Positions 34,851 through 44,242 are shown, numbered from the stretch's first letter. The stretch is DNA of 64,000 bases from Iamia sp963728655 (GCA_963728655.1 CAVSLD010000006.1:744001-808000), one strand, 5' to 3'. Numbers and translations are program-made. The notes: generated from the letters alone by a model not told the origin.

Positions 34851-37283
34851 ATGGGCGACGACCGCAGGCGTGACGAACCCCGACCCGGGGATCCGGCCGA
34901 GGGGGTCCGCATCATCGGCGCCGAGGAGGCGGCCGAGGCCATCGAGCGCGGCGACGTGGCCGAGCGCCGGGGCGACCGCCTGCCCCGCTACGGCGACCGT
35001 CCCGCCCGTCCGCCCATGGGGCCCAAGCCGGCCCTGCGCTTCCCGCTCGGGGTCGAGCGCCGACCCCTCCGAGGCGGCGCCGGTGCGGCCGGCCAAGGGC
35101 GTCCGCTTCGACCCCCGCCCGCCCCCGGCGTGGGACGAGCCGCCGGTCGAGGACATCGACGAGGCCGACGACCCGTGGCCCTGCCGAGGACACCTGGGGC
35201 GTGCCCGCCGGCAGCTGGGACGAGCCCCACGACGACGTGGTGGCCTGGTCCCAGGGCCAGACCGGCGCCCAGCCGGTCACCGAGCGGAGCCCGCCGAGGA
35301 GGAGCTGTCCTGGGCCGAGGGCTTCGCCGACGAGCCGAGGACCCGTGGGACGGCGGCTGGGACGCGCCCACCGGGCGGCCATCGCCTGAGGCCGACGACG
35401 CGGCCCCGGCCGGCGACGGTCGAGCCGGCGGCCAGCGACCCGGTGGACGACGAGTGGGCGGCCTTCGCCGAGGAGGGCCGCGCCGCCCCGGCCGCGCCCG
35501 AGGTGGCGGCCGAGCCGTCGCCCTCGGGGCGCATGCGCCGCCTGTTCTCCCGCAAGGGCGAGCCCGAGCCCGAGGCGCCGGCGCCCGCCGGTCGAGGAGC
35601 CCCTGGCCTGGCGACGCCCGAGCCCGAGCCCGAGCCCGAGGCCGACCCCGAGCCCGAGGTCACCCGCCGTCGACGCCGAGGGTCCGGCCCCCGCCGGCCC
35701 GGCGGCGCCGAGCCCGGCGGGAGCCCGAGCTCGACCTCACCGAGACCGGCGAGGTGCCCGCCTGGGTCGCCGCCGGCCCCGGAGCCGCCGCCCGACGACT
35801 CCGCGCCGACGACACCGTCGTCCCGACCGACGAGGTGCACGACGTGGACGACAGCGACGACGGTGACGACGGCGACGAGGCCGAACCGGTCGACGACGTG
35901 TGGGGGCCGCCCTCGGAGGGCGCGCCCGTGGTGGCTGCGGTGCCGCCGTCGCCCGAGGCCGACCTGCCCCTCGCGGTCGACGACGAGCCCGATGACGACC
36001 TCGACGCCCCTGCAGCGCGCGGGGGCCTCTTCGACGACGACGGCGGCTGGGCCGACGAGCCCGGCAAGGTGTTCGACTTCGCCGACGAGCCCTCGGGCCA
36101 GGTCGAGATGCCGCACTGGACGGACGCCGGCCACCGGCGAGCTGCCCCGGGTGCTCGTCGACGACGACGCCACCAGGTCGCGCCCACCACCACGGGGTCG
36201 ACCCCGGCGGTGAGCTGGCAGGGCCACGACGGCCGCTGGGGCAACGAGGGCTTCGACGACCTCATCGACGACGACGAGGTGCGCGTCGGCGCCCTCGACG
36301 ACGAGCGCCCCCACCACGACGACGCCTTCTCCTTCGAGGAGCTGAGTCGAGCCCGAGGCCGAGCCCGCCGCCTCCGCCGCTCCGCGGACCCCCACCGGGT
36401 GCCGCCGGCCCGCCCCGCCCCCGAGCCCACGCCCCCCTCCACCGGCGCCGGGCGCGACCTCGGCGTCGCCGTCGGCGTCGGTCTCGGCGTCGGCGTGGTG
36501 GCCCTCGTGGCCCTGGCCCTGGGTTCGGCGGTCACCATGGTCCTGGTGGTCGCGGTGCTGGTCCTGGCCGTCGTCGAGTACCAGAACGCCATCCGCCGGG
36601 CCGGGTACCGCCCCTCGGCGCTGTTCGGCATCGTGGCCGCCGCGGCCATCCCGCTGGCCGTCTACGCCAAGGGCGTCGACGCCTACCCCGGGTCCTGGTG
36701 CTCACCGTCGCCGCCCTGTTGGCCTGGCACCTCGTCGGGGCCGATGGCGACTCCCGGGTCGTGGAGAGCGCAGGGGTCACCCTGCTGGGCCTGGGCTGGA
36801 TCGCCGGGATGGGCTCGTTCGCGGCCCTGCTGCTGTCCCTGCCCGGCGGACGGGGGATGTTCTTCGCCGCCGTCATCGCGACCCTCGGCTACGACATCGG
36901 CGGCTACGCCGTGGGCCGGTCCATGGGCACCCGCGCCTTCTCCGACGCCAGCCCCAACAAGACCATCGAGGGCCTCGCCGGCGGCGTGTTCGTCTCGCTG
37001 GTCCTGGTCTTCATCGTCATCGGCCTCTTCGGCCTGGCCCCGTTCGGGGCCCAGCCCTTCGACTCGCTCGGGACCGGCGCTGAAGATCGGCCTGTTCGCG
37101 GCCCTGGCCGCCCCCCTCGGCGACCTGGTCGAGTCCCTGGTCAAGCGGGACCTCGGGGTGAAGGACATGGGCTCGTTGCTGCCCGAGCACGGCGGCCTGC
37201 TCGACCGCTTCGACGCCCTGCTCTTCGTGCTCCCGGCCGTCTACTTCGGCGCCGTGTTCTTCCACCTCGGCCCGTTCGGCTGA
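34851..37283 (+). CDS. cdsA: Phosphatidate cytidylyltransferase CdsA with long disordered N terminus (several frameshifts)
   Basis: About 800 residues. The C-terminal third is the multi-helix CTP:phosphatidate cytidylyltransferase that makes CDP-diacylglycerol: VLVVAVLVLAVVEYQNAIRR, TLGYDIGGYAVGRSMGTR and the signature SLVKRDLGVKDMGSLLPEHG with GLLDRFD. The first ~530 residues are acidic and low-complexity, with short conserved islands (GVRIIGAEEAAEAIERG, MPHWTDA, VSWQGHDGRWGNEGFDDLID). Normal CdsA is ~270-300 residues. Frameshifts lie near 35057 and at several points to 36160, then 36690 and 37078. GAGGAG at 34841-34846 supports ATG 34851. The gene is in the usual frr-cdsA-dxr order. Confidence 0.88.
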   Translation: MGDDRRRDEPRPGDPAEGVRIIGAEEAAEAIERGDVAERRGDRLPRYGDRPARPPMGPKPALRFPLGVERRPLRGGAGAAGQGRPLRPPPAPGVGRAAGRGHRRGRRPVALPRTPGACPPAAGTSPTTTWWPGPRARPAPSRSPSGARRGGAVLGRGLRRRAEDPWDGGWDAPTGRPSPEADDAAPAGDGRAGGQRPGGRRVGGLRRGGPRRPGRARGGGRAVALGAHAPPVLPQGRARARGAGARRSRSPWPGDARARARARGRPRARGHPPSTPRVRPPPARRRRARREPELDLTETGEVPAWVAAGPGAAARRLRADDTVVPTDEVHDVDDSDDGDDGDEAEPVDDVWGPPSEGAPVVAAVPPSPEADLPLAVDDEPDDDLDAPAARGGLFDDDGGWADEPGKVFDFADEPSGQVEMPHWTDAGHRRAAPGARRRRRHQVAPTTTGSTPAVSWQGHDGRWGNEGFDDLIDDDEVRVGALDDERPHHDDAFSFEELSRARGRARRLRRSADPHRVPPARPAPEPTPPSTGAGRDLGVAVGVGLGVGVVALVALALGSAVTMVLVVAVLVLAVVEYQNAIRRAGYRPSALFGIVAAAAIPLAVYAKGVDAYPGSWCSPSPPCWPGTSSGPMATPGSWRAQGSPCWAWAGSPGWARSRPCCCPCPADGGCSSPPSSRPSATTSAATPWAGPWAPAPSPTPAPTRPSRASPAACSSRWSWSSSSSASSAWPRSGPSPSTRSGPALKIGLFAALAAPLGDLVESLVKRDLGVKDMGSLLPEHGGLLDRFDALLFVLPAVYFGAVFFHLGPFG

Positions 37284-37297
37284 GGTCCCGCGGTCCC

Positions 37298-38463
37298 GTG
37301 ACCGACCCGGTCACCGTCGCCCTGGCCGGCTCCACCGGCTCCATCGGGACCCAGACGCTCGACGTCGTCGCGGCCGAGCCCGACCGCTACCGGGTCACCG
37401 CCCTGGGCGCGGGCGGCGGCCACCTCGAGCTGCTGGTCGAGCAGGCCAAGGCCACCGGTGCCGAGGTGGTGGCCGTGGCCGACGAGGCGCGGGCCTCGGA
37501 GCTGGCCGCAGCCCTGCCCGCGGTCGAGGTCCGGGCCGGCACCGAGGGCCTGGCCAGCCTGGGCGGCGAGGCCGACGTCTGCGTCAACGGCGTGGTCGGC
37601 TTCGCCGGCCTCCACGTCACCCTGGCCACCCTCGCGGCCGGGCGGCGCCTGGCCCTGGCCAACAAGGAGTCGCTCATCGCCGGGGGGCCGGTGGTGCGGG
37701 CCGTGCGCGACACCCCGGGGGCCGAGCTGGTGCCGGTCGACAGCGAGCACTGCGCGGTGCACATGTGCCTGCGCAGCGCCGACCCCGACGGCCCCGACCG
37801 GGTGGGCCGGGTCGTGCTCACCGCCAGCGGCGGGCCGTTCCGGGGCCGGACCCGGGCCGAGCTGGCCGAGGTCACCGTCGACGACGCCCTGGCCCACCCC
37901 ACCTGGTCGATGGGCCCCAAGATCACCGTCGACTCCTCGACGCTGATGAACAAGGGCCTCGAGGTCATCGAGGCCCACGAGCTCTTCGACGTCGGCTACG
38001 ACCACATCGACGTGGTCGTGCACCCGCAGTCGATCGTCCACTCCATGGTCGAGTTCACCGACGGGGCCACCATCGCCCAGCTGTCCCTGCCCGACATGCG
38101 CCTCCCGATCGCCTACGCCCTGGCCTACCCGGACCGCTCCACCGTGCCCGTGGGCGCCATCGACTGGACCGCCCTGTCCCGCCTCGACTTCGAGCCCCCG
38201 GACCACGAGGCCTTCCCCTGCCTGGGCCTGGCCTACGAGGCCGGACGGGCCGGGGGCGGGGCGCCGGCGTGGCTCAACGCGGCCAACGAGGTGGCGGTGG
38301 AGGCCTTCCTGGCCGGGCTGATCCCCTGGATCGCCATCCCTGACGTCCTGGAGAGGTCCTCTCACGGCATGATGGGGGCGTCCCAGACAGCGCCGACGCC
38401 GTCGTCGAGGTCGATCGGGCGGGCCGCGAGGCGGCCCGCACGGCCATCTCGAGGCGGACCTAG
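37298..38463 (+). CDS. dxr: 1-deoxy-D-xylulose 5-phosphate reductoisomerase (frameshift near 38360)
   Basis: About 388 residues. Second enzyme of the MEP isoprenoid pathway (DXP to MEP, NADPH). VALAGSTGSIGTQTLDVV binds NADPH; ALANKESLIAGGPVV, PVDSEHCAVHMCL (metal Asp/Glu), TASGGPFRGRTRAEL and DSSTLMNKGLEVIEAHELF are hallmarks. In the last ~40 residues the frame changes near 38360, after which DSADAVVEVDRAGREAAR continues to TAG 38461-38463. The GTG at 37298 is 15 nt from the cdsA stop. With ispG two genes later, this makes a partial MEP cluster. Confidence 0.94.
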
Positions 38464-38562
38464 GCAACAGGAGCCCCCGGTGTCCCTCGACCAGCACCCC
38501 GTCCCCGCCGCCGCCCCGTCGGCTCCCGAGGCGGCCACCCCTGCGCCGGACGCACGCCGCCC

Positions 38563-39840
38563 ATGACCGCGGGCCAGTGGGCCCGCCTGGCCGGGCTGGC
38601 GGCCCTGCTGGTGTGGCTCACCGCCGCCACCGGCATCTACGGCCTGGCCATGGTGCTGGGCATCGTGGTCATGATCACCCTCCACGAGCTGGGCCACTTC
38701 GTGATGGCCAAGCGGGCGGGCATGAAGTGCACCGAGTTCTTCCTCGGGTTCGGCCCCCGCATCTGGTCGATCCGGCGGGGCGAGACCGAGTACGGCGTCA
38801 AGCTCGTGCCCGCCGGGGCCTACGTGAAGATCATCGGGATGCACGACATCGAGGAGGTCGACCCGGCCGACGAGCCCCGCACCTACCGCCAGAAGCCCTT
38901 CTGGCAGCGCTTCGGGGTGGCCGTGGCCGGCTCCACCGTCCACTTCATCCTGGCCCTGGTCCTCATCTACATGCTGCTGGTGGGCTTCGGCCTGCCCGGC
39001 GGCACCCTCGCCCCCTCCGGCGAGGGGTGGCGGGTGTCGCGGATCACCGCCGACTCGGCCGCCCAGGCCGCCGGGCTCCAGGAGGGCGACGACATCGTCG
39101 CCGTCGACGGCCAGCCCATCGCCACCTTCGACGACCTCCGCGACGCCGTCTCCGACCGGCCCGACGAGGAGGTCACCCTCACCGTCGAGCGCGACGGCGC
39201 CACCACCGAGGTCCCCGTCACCCTGGGCGAGAACCCCGACCGTCCCGGCGCCGGGTTCCTCGGCGTGGCCGGCGACGTCCCCATCGAGAAGCTGGGCCCG
39301 GTCGAGGCCGTGCCCGCCACCTTCGTGGAGTTCGGCAAGGTCACCACCCAGTCGGTGTCGGCCCTGGGCCGGCTGTTCACGCCCAGCGGCATCGCCGACT
39401 TCGGCGGCCAGGTGGCCGACGCCGGCAGCGACGGCGGCGCCTCGGCCGATGCCGCCGACCAGCCGCAGAGCACCAGCTCGTCCTCCGCCGACAGCGCGGA
39501 CCAGAGCGAGAACCGGCTGCTGTCGCTGCTGGGCGTCTTCCGGATCGGCGTCGACGCCGGCCAGGGCGGCGGCGGGTGGGCCGCGCTGGCGCTGCTCTTC
39601 GCCCTGATCAACGTCTTCATCGGGATGTTCAACCTGGTGCCGCTGCTGCCCTTCGACGGCGGCCACGTGGCCATCGCCGTCTACGAGAAGATCCAGGAGG
39701 CGCGCAAGGGCCTCCACGAGCGCTACCTGGCCGACGTGGCCAAGCTCCTGCCCCTCACCTACGCCGTGGTCGCCATCCTGGGCGTGATCTTCATCTCCAC
39801 GCTCTACCTCGACATCCGCAACCCGCTCAGCGTCGGCTGA
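38563..39840 (+). CDS. rseP: RseP-type site-2 zinc metalloprotease (M50)
   Basis: 425 residues. The membrane zinc site HELGHFVMAKRAG is at about residues 41-45. The first transmembrane helices, a PDZ domain (AGLQEGDDIVAVDGQPI) and the C-terminal NLVPLLPFDGGHVAI, carrying the third ligand Asp, follow. It cleaves membrane-bound regulators. A loop of ~60 residues rich in Ser/Ala/Asp (SSSSADSADQSENR) is unusual. Upstream, an in-operon short frame from GTG 38480 (VSLDQHPVPAAAPSAPEAAT) ends at TGA 38564-38566, overlapping this ATG. It could be a leader peptide or a real N terminus cut off by an indel. Confidence 0.92.
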   Translation: MTAGQWARLAGLAALLVWLTAATGIYGLAMVLGIVVMITLHELGHFVMAKRAGMKCTEFFLGFGPRIWSIRRGETEYGVKLVPAGAYVKIIGMHDIEEVDPADEPRTYRQKPFWQRFGVAVAGSTVHFILALVLIYMLLVGFGLPGGTLAPSGEGWRVSRITADSAAQAAGLQEGDDIVAVDGQPIATFDDLRDAVSDRPDEEVTLTVERDGATTEVPVTLGENPDRPGAGFLGVAGDVPIEKLGPVEAVPATFVEFGKVTTQSVSALGRLFTPSGIADFGGQVADAGSDGGASADAADQPQSTSSSSADSADQSENRLLSLLGVFRIGVDAGQGGGGWAALALLFALINVFIGMFNLVPLLPFDGGHVAIAVYEKIQEARKGLHERYLADVAKLLPLTYAVVAILGVIFISTLYLDIRNPLSVG

Positions 39841-41081
39841 TGGAGGTCCGCTCCACCGCCGACCGCCGGCCGACCCGCTCGGTCACCCTCGACCACCCCC
39901 GCAGCCCCGTCACCGTGGGCGGCGGCGCACCGGTGTCGGTGCAGTCGATGACCACCACCAAGACCGCCGACGTCGACGGCACCCTCCAGCAGATCTACGC
40001 CCTGGCCGCGGCCGGCGCCGACATCGTCCGCTGCACCTGCAACGACGCCGACGCGGCCGCCGGCCTGGCCCACATCGTGCCCCGCTCGCCCGTGCCCCTC
40101 GTGGCCGACATCCACCACAACCACCGCATGGGCCTGGCCGCCCTCGAGGCGGGCGTGGCCTGCCTGCGGCTCAACCCGGGCAACATCCGGAGGCCCGAGC
40201 ACATCAAGGCGGTGGCGTCGGAGGCTCGCGACCGGGGCGTGCCCATCCGCATCGGCGTCAACGGCGGCTCGCTCGACCCGGCGCTCTACAAGGAGCACGG
40301 CGAGGTCACCCCTGAGGCCATGGTGGAGTCGGCCAAGATCGAGATGGCCCACTTCGACGAGGTCGACTTCCACGACGTGAAGATCTCGGTCAAGGCCTCC
40401 AGCGTCCCGCTGATGATCGACGCCTACCGCCTGCTCTCCGAGGAGGTCGACGCCCCGCTGCACCTGGGCGTCACCGAGGCCGGTCCGCTGCCCGGCGGCC
40501 TGGTCAAGTCCACCGCCGGCATCGGCACCCTGCTGGCCGAGGGCATCGGCGACACCATCCGCTACTCGCTCACCGCCGACCCCGTCGAGGAGGCCAAGGC
40601 GGGGCGCATGCTGCTCGAGGCCATGGGCCTGCGGGACCGCACCAACGTCGACCTCATCGCCTGCCCCAGCTGCGGTCGGGCCGAGATCGACGTGATCGAG
40701 GTGGCCCGCCAGGCCCAGGACGCCTTCGCCGACCGGGAGATCCCGCTCCAGGTGGCGGTCATGGGCTGTGTGGTCAACGGCCCCGGCGAGGCCAAGGACG
40801 CCGACATCGGCATCGCCGCCGGCAACAAGCGGGGCCACCTGTTCATCAAGGGCCAGAACATCGCCGTGGTCCCCGAGGACGAGATGGTGGGCTCGCTGGT
40901 CGAGTGGGCCGACTTCATCGTCGAGCACGGCGTCGACGCCGCCCTGGAGCGGGCCGACACGGCCAAGGCGGCCCGCGAGGCCGAGAAGGACCGCCAGCGC
41001 CTGCTGCGCGAGCAGGGCGACGACGTCAACGCCAGCGAGCAGCGCGTCGAGCTCATCAAGAAGCAGGTCGACGACCGCTGA
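39840..41081 (+). CDS. ispG: 4-hydroxy-3-methylbut-2-enyl diphosphate synthase IspG
   Basis: 413 residues, intact. Penultimate MEP-pathway step using a 4Fe-4S cluster. PVSVQSMTTTKTADVDGTLQ, ADIHHNHRMGLAALEAGV and LRLNPGNIRRPEHIKAV lead to the cluster ligands CPSCGR and VMGCVVNGPGEAKDADIG. A ~30-residue charged C-terminal extension (ALERADTAKAAREAEKDRQR) goes beyond the family core. The ATG shares a base with the rseP stop, so expression is coupled. A terminator-like hairpin follows. Confidence 0.96.
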   Translation: MEVRSTADRRPTRSVTLDHPRSPVTVGGGAPVSVQSMTTTKTADVDGTLQQIYALAAAGADIVRCTCNDADAAAGLAHIVPRSPVPLVADIHHNHRMGLAALEAGVACLRLNPGNIRRPEHIKAVASEARDRGVPIRIGVNGGSLDPALYKEHGEVTPEAMVESAKIEMAHFDEVDFHDVKISVKASSVPLMIDAYRLLSEEVDAPLHLGVTEAGPLPGGLVKSTAGIGTLLAEGIGDTIRYSLTADPVEEAKAGRMLLEAMGLRDRTNVDLIACPSCGRAEIDVIEVARQAQDAFADREIPLQVAVMGCVVNGPGEAKDADIGIAAGNKRGHLFIKGQNIAVVPEDEMVGSLVEWADFIVEHGVDAALERADTAKAAREAEKDRQRLLREQGDDVNASEQRVELIKKQVDDR

Positions 41082-41087
41082 GGGGTG

Positions 41088-41110
41088 CCTCCGCCCGGCG
41101 CCGGGGGAGG
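41088..41110 (+). terminator. GC-rich hairpin after ispG
   Basis: CCTCC...GGAGG enclosing CCCGG-CG-CCGGG, with one bulged G, forms a stem-loop directly after the ispG stop. It closes the rpsB-ispG block and is followed by a TAGGGT promoter box at 41135-41140 for the next operon. Confidence 0.5.
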
Positions 41111-41167
41111 TGGGGTCGGGCGGCCCGCGGCGCCTAGGGTTCGAGGCCGTGCCGAGGGAGATCCACC

Positions 41168-41926
41168 ATGCGTGATGCGACCGGCGGGGTGCAGTCCGTG
41201 CTGGTGCTGGGCGGCACCTCCGAGATCGCCGCGGCCACCGTCGACCTGCTGGTCGCCGACCGCTGCCGGCGGGTGGTCCTGGCCGGGCGGCCGTCGGAGC
41301 GCCTCGACGCCATGGCCGAGCGCTTCCGGTCCCCGTCGGTCGCCGTGGAGGTCACCGCCTTCGAGGCGGCCGCCACCGAGGGCCACGAGAAGGTGCTGGG
41401 CGAGGTGTTCGACGCCGGCGACGTCGACCTGGTGATCCTGGCCTTCGGCGTCCTCGGCGACCAGGAGGTCTTCGAGCGCGACCCCGCAGCCGCGGTCGAG
41501 GCCGTCACCGTCAACTACACCGGCGCGGTGTCGGCCGGGCTGGTGGTGGCCGACCGCCTCCGGGCCCAGGGCCACGGCACCCTCGCCGTGCTGTCCTCGG
41601 TCGCGGGCGTGCGGGCCCGGCGCGACAACTTCGTCTACGGGTCCACCAAGGCCGGCCTCGACGGCTTCGCCCAGGGCCTGGCCGACTCCCTCGTCGGCAC
41701 CGGTGCCCGGGTGATGGTCGTGCGTCCCGGCTTCGTCGCCACCCGCATGACCGAGGGCATGGAGCCCGCCCCCTTCGCCACCACGCCCGAGGCGGTGGCC
41801 GCCGACATCGTGAGCGGCCTGCGCCGCGGCCGCACGACCGTGTGGTCGCCCCCGGTGCTGCAGGCCCTCTTCGGCGTCCTGCGGGTGGTCCCCCGCCCCG
41901 TGTGGCGGAGGCTGGGCGACCGGTGA
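41168..41926 (+). CDS. dprE2: DprE2-like decaprenylphospho-ketopentose reductase (SDR)
   Basis: 252 residues of short-chain dehydrogenase. SVLVLGGTSEIAAATVDLLV is the NAD(P) site, LILAFGVLGDQEVFE matches DprE2, and VLSSVAGVRARRDNFVYGST with SKAGL-like TKAGLDGFAQGLADSL provides Ser-Tyr-Lys. In mycobacteria DprE2 reduces decaprenylphosphoryl-2-keto-erythro-pentofuranose to the arabinose form. Assignment rests on sequence and on the linked ubiA and dprE1. GAGGGAGA upstream of ATG 41168 is the Shine-Dalgarno; TAGGGT at 41135-41140 gives a short leader. The stop overlaps the ubiA start (GTGA). Confidence 0.85.
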   Translation: MRDATGGVQSVLVLGGTSEIAAATVDLLVADRCRRVVLAGRPSERLDAMAERFRSPSVAVEVTAFEAAATEGHEKVLGEVFDAGDVDLVILAFGVLGDQEVFERDPAAAVEAVTVNYTGAVSAGLVVADRLRAQGHGTLAVLSSVAGVRARRDNFVYGSTKAGLDGFAQGLADSLVGTGARVMVVRPGFVATRMTEGMEPAPFATTPEAVAADIVSGLRRGRTTVWSPPVLQALFGVLRVVPRPVWRRLGDR

Positions 41927-42835
41927 CCGACGGCGTCGCCGCCGCCGCTCCCGCCGCGCCGCAGCCTGCCCGTCGCCCTCCTGGTCGCCTGCCGACCGAA
42001 GCAGTGGGTCAAGAACCTCCTGGTGCTGGCCGCCCCCGGTGCGGCCGGCGTGCTGGGCGAGGCCGAGGCCCTGGTGGCCACCCTCGTCGCCCTGGTCGCC
42101 TTCTGCCTGGCCGCCAGCGCCACCTACCTGCTCAACGACGCGGCCGACGTCGAGTCCGACCGGCGCCACGCCACCAAGCGCTTCCGGCCCATCGCCGCCG
42201 GCGAGCTGTCGGTGCCCCTGGCCCGGGGCGTGGCCGTGGTGATGGCCGTCGCCGCCATCGGCCTGGGCCTGGCCGTGCGCTGGCAGCTGGCCCTGGTCGT
42301 GGTGGCCTACATGGTGCTGACCACCTCGTACTCGGCGGTGCTCAAGCACATCGTGGTGGTCGACGTCGTGGCCCTGGCCTCGGGGTTCGTGGTCCGAGCG
42401 GTGGCCGGCGCGGTCGCCGCCGACGTGCCCATCTCCAACTGGTTCTTCATCGTCACCTCCTTCGGCTCGCTGTTCATGGCCGTGGGCAAGCGCCACGCCG
42501 AGGTGGTGACCATGGGCGCCGACGCCGGGTCCACCCGCAAGGTGCTCGACGGCTACACCCCGGGCTTCCTGGCCTACATGCGGGCCGTGAGCAGCGGCGT
42601 GGCCCTGGTGGCCTACTGCCTCTGGGCCTTCGAGCGGGCCGACCTGCTCGACGTCTCGGTGCCGTGGTACCAGATGTCGATCGTGCCCTTCACCACCGCC
42701 GTGCTCCGCTACGCCCAGCTCCTGGAGGCCGGGGAGGGCGGGGCGCCCGAGGAGCTGGTGCTGCGCGACCGCATGCTCCTGGGGGCCACCCTCTGCTGGG
42801 GCGTCCTGTTCGGCCTGGGGGTGCTGGCCGCATGA
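41923..42835 (+). CDS. ubiA: Decaprenyl-phosphate phosphoribosyltransferase, UbiA family (frameshift near 41965)
   Basis: About 303 residues with eight or nine transmembrane helices. After a short Ala/Pro-rich start, the frame shifts by one base near 41965 into LPVALLVACRPKQWVKNLLV. The aspartate-rich site is YLLNDAADVESDRRHATKRF, as in Rv3806c-type enzymes that transfer 5-phosphoribose to polyprenyl phosphate; the second Asp motif is replaced by the usual SYSAVLKHIVVVDVV region. It makes the substrate for the DprE1/DprE2 pair. GTG 41923 and the overlapping ATGA at the end couple it to both neighbours. Confidence 0.88.
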
Positions 42836-44181
42836 GCCGGCGCGAGCTGGCCGGCTGGGGCCGCACGTCGCCGTCGGCGGCCGAGCTGCTGACCCCGGTG
42901 ACCCACGACGAGGTCGCCGCCGCGGTGGCCGACGCCCCGGAGCGAGGCGTTCTGGCCCGGGGCCTGGGCCGCAGCTACGGCGACGCGGCCCAGAACGCGG
43001 GCGGGACCGTGGTCGATGCCACGGTGGTCGACGGGGTGCGGGCCTTCGACCCCGACACCGGCGTGCTCACCGTCGCCGCCGGTGCCAGCCTCGACCAGCT
43101 GATGCGGGCCCTCGTGCCCCGGGGCTGGTTCGTGCCGGTCACCCCGGGCACCCGCTACGTGACCGTCGGCGGCGCGGTGGCGTCGGACATCCACGGCAAG
43201 AACCACCACCGGGCCGGCTCCTGGTGCCAGCACGTCTCGTCGCTGCGCCTGGCCACCCCCACCGGCACCGTCGAGGTCGGCCCCGACGCCGACCCGGACC
43301 TGTTCTGGGCCACCGCCGGCGGCATGGGCCTCACCGGCGTGGTCCTCGACGCCACGGTGGCCCTGACGCCCATCGCCACCAGCCGGACCCTCGTCGACAC
43401 CGACCGGACCGACGACCTCGACGAGTGCATGGCGGTCCTCACCGAGGGCGACGACGACTACGAGTACACGGTGGCATGGGTCGACCTGCTGCCGCTGCGG
43501 GGCCAGGTCGGGCGCTCGGTCATCACCCGGGGCCGCTTCGCCCAGCCCGACGAGCTGTCGCTGGCCGCCCGCCGCGACCCCTTCGGCTTCGACCCCCACC
43601 CGCTCCTGTCGGTGCCGCCGCTGGTGCCGTCACGGCTCCTCAACCGGTGGCGCATCCAGGCGTTCAACGAGGCCTGGTTCCGCCGGGCCCCCCGCCAGCG
43701 CCGGGGCGAGGTCCAGACCATCAGCCGCTTCTTCCACCCCCTCGACGGCGTCGACGACTGGAACCGGCTCTACGGCCCCCGCGGCTTCCTCCAGTGGCAG
43801 GTGGCGGTGCCCTTCGGCTCGGAGGAGACCCTGCGGTGGGTGGCCCAGGAGATCGCGGCGGCGGGCGTGCCCACCCTGATCGGTGTGCTCAAGCGCTTCG
43901 GGCCGGCCAACCCCGGTCCCCTGTCGTTCCCGCTGGCGGGCTGGACCCTGTGCGTCGACATCCCCGCCGCCGTCGACGGCCTGGGCGCGCTGCTGGAGCG
44001 CCTCGACGAGCGGGTGGCCGAGGCCGGCGGCCGGGTCTACCTGGCCAAGGACGCCCGCCTGCGCCCCGAGCTGCTCGAGGTGATGTACCCGCGGCTGGGG
44101 GAGTGGCGCGCGGTGCGGGAGCGGGTCGACCCCCGGGGCGCGCTGCAGAGCGACCTGGGCCGCCGCCTCGGCCTCTGCTGA
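42832..44181 (+). CDS. dprE1: DprE1-like decaprenylphosphoryl-ribose 2-oxidase
   Basis: 449 residues, intact, FAD-linked oxidase of the VAO fold. LARGLGRSYGDAAQNAGGTV and VTPGTRYVTVGGAVASDIHG hold FAD, with the following KNHHRAGSWCQHV. The active-site pair is present: GWTLCVD (Cys ~374, equivalent to the benzothiazinone-reactive Cys387 of M. tuberculosis) and YLAKDARL (Lys ~406, equivalent to Lys418). It oxidises the 2'-OH of decaprenylphosphoryl ribose. It overlaps ubiA by 4 nt. The operon order is dprE2-ubiA-dprE1. Confidence 0.92.
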   Translation: MSRRELAGWGRTSPSAAELLTPVTHDEVAAAVADAPERGVLARGLGRSYGDAAQNAGGTVVDATVVDGVRAFDPDTGVLTVAAGASLDQLMRALVPRGWFVPVTPGTRYVTVGGAVASDIHGKNHHRAGSWCQHVSSLRLATPTGTVEVGPDADPDLFWATAGGMGLTGVVLDATVALTPIATSRTLVDTDRTDDLDECMAVLTEGDDDYEYTVAWVDLLPLRGQVGRSVITRGRFAQPDELSLAARRDPFGFDPHPLLSVPPLVPSRLLNRWRIQAFNEAWFRRAPRQRRGEVQTISRFFHPLDGVDDWNRLYGPRGFLQWQVAVPFGSEETLRWVAQEIAAAGVPTLIGVLKRFGPANPGPLSFPLAGWTLCVDIPAAVDGLGALLERLDERVAEAGGRVYLAKDARLRPELLEVMYPRLGEWRAVRERVDPRGALQSDLGRRLGLC

Positions 44182-44196
44182 GACCCCTCCCCGAAG

Positions 44197-44238
44197 TGGT
44201 CAGCCCTGGCGGTGCCAGGGCACCGGGATCCCTGACCA
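44197..44238. terminator. Nested bidirectional hairpin after dprE1
   Basis: TGGTCAG...CTGACCA encloses the perfect inner hairpin CCCTGGC-GGT-GCCAGGG. It lies between convergent genes (dprE1 and the PGPGW gene), where a bidirectional terminator is expected. Confidence 0.55.
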
Positions 44239-44242
44239 GTAC

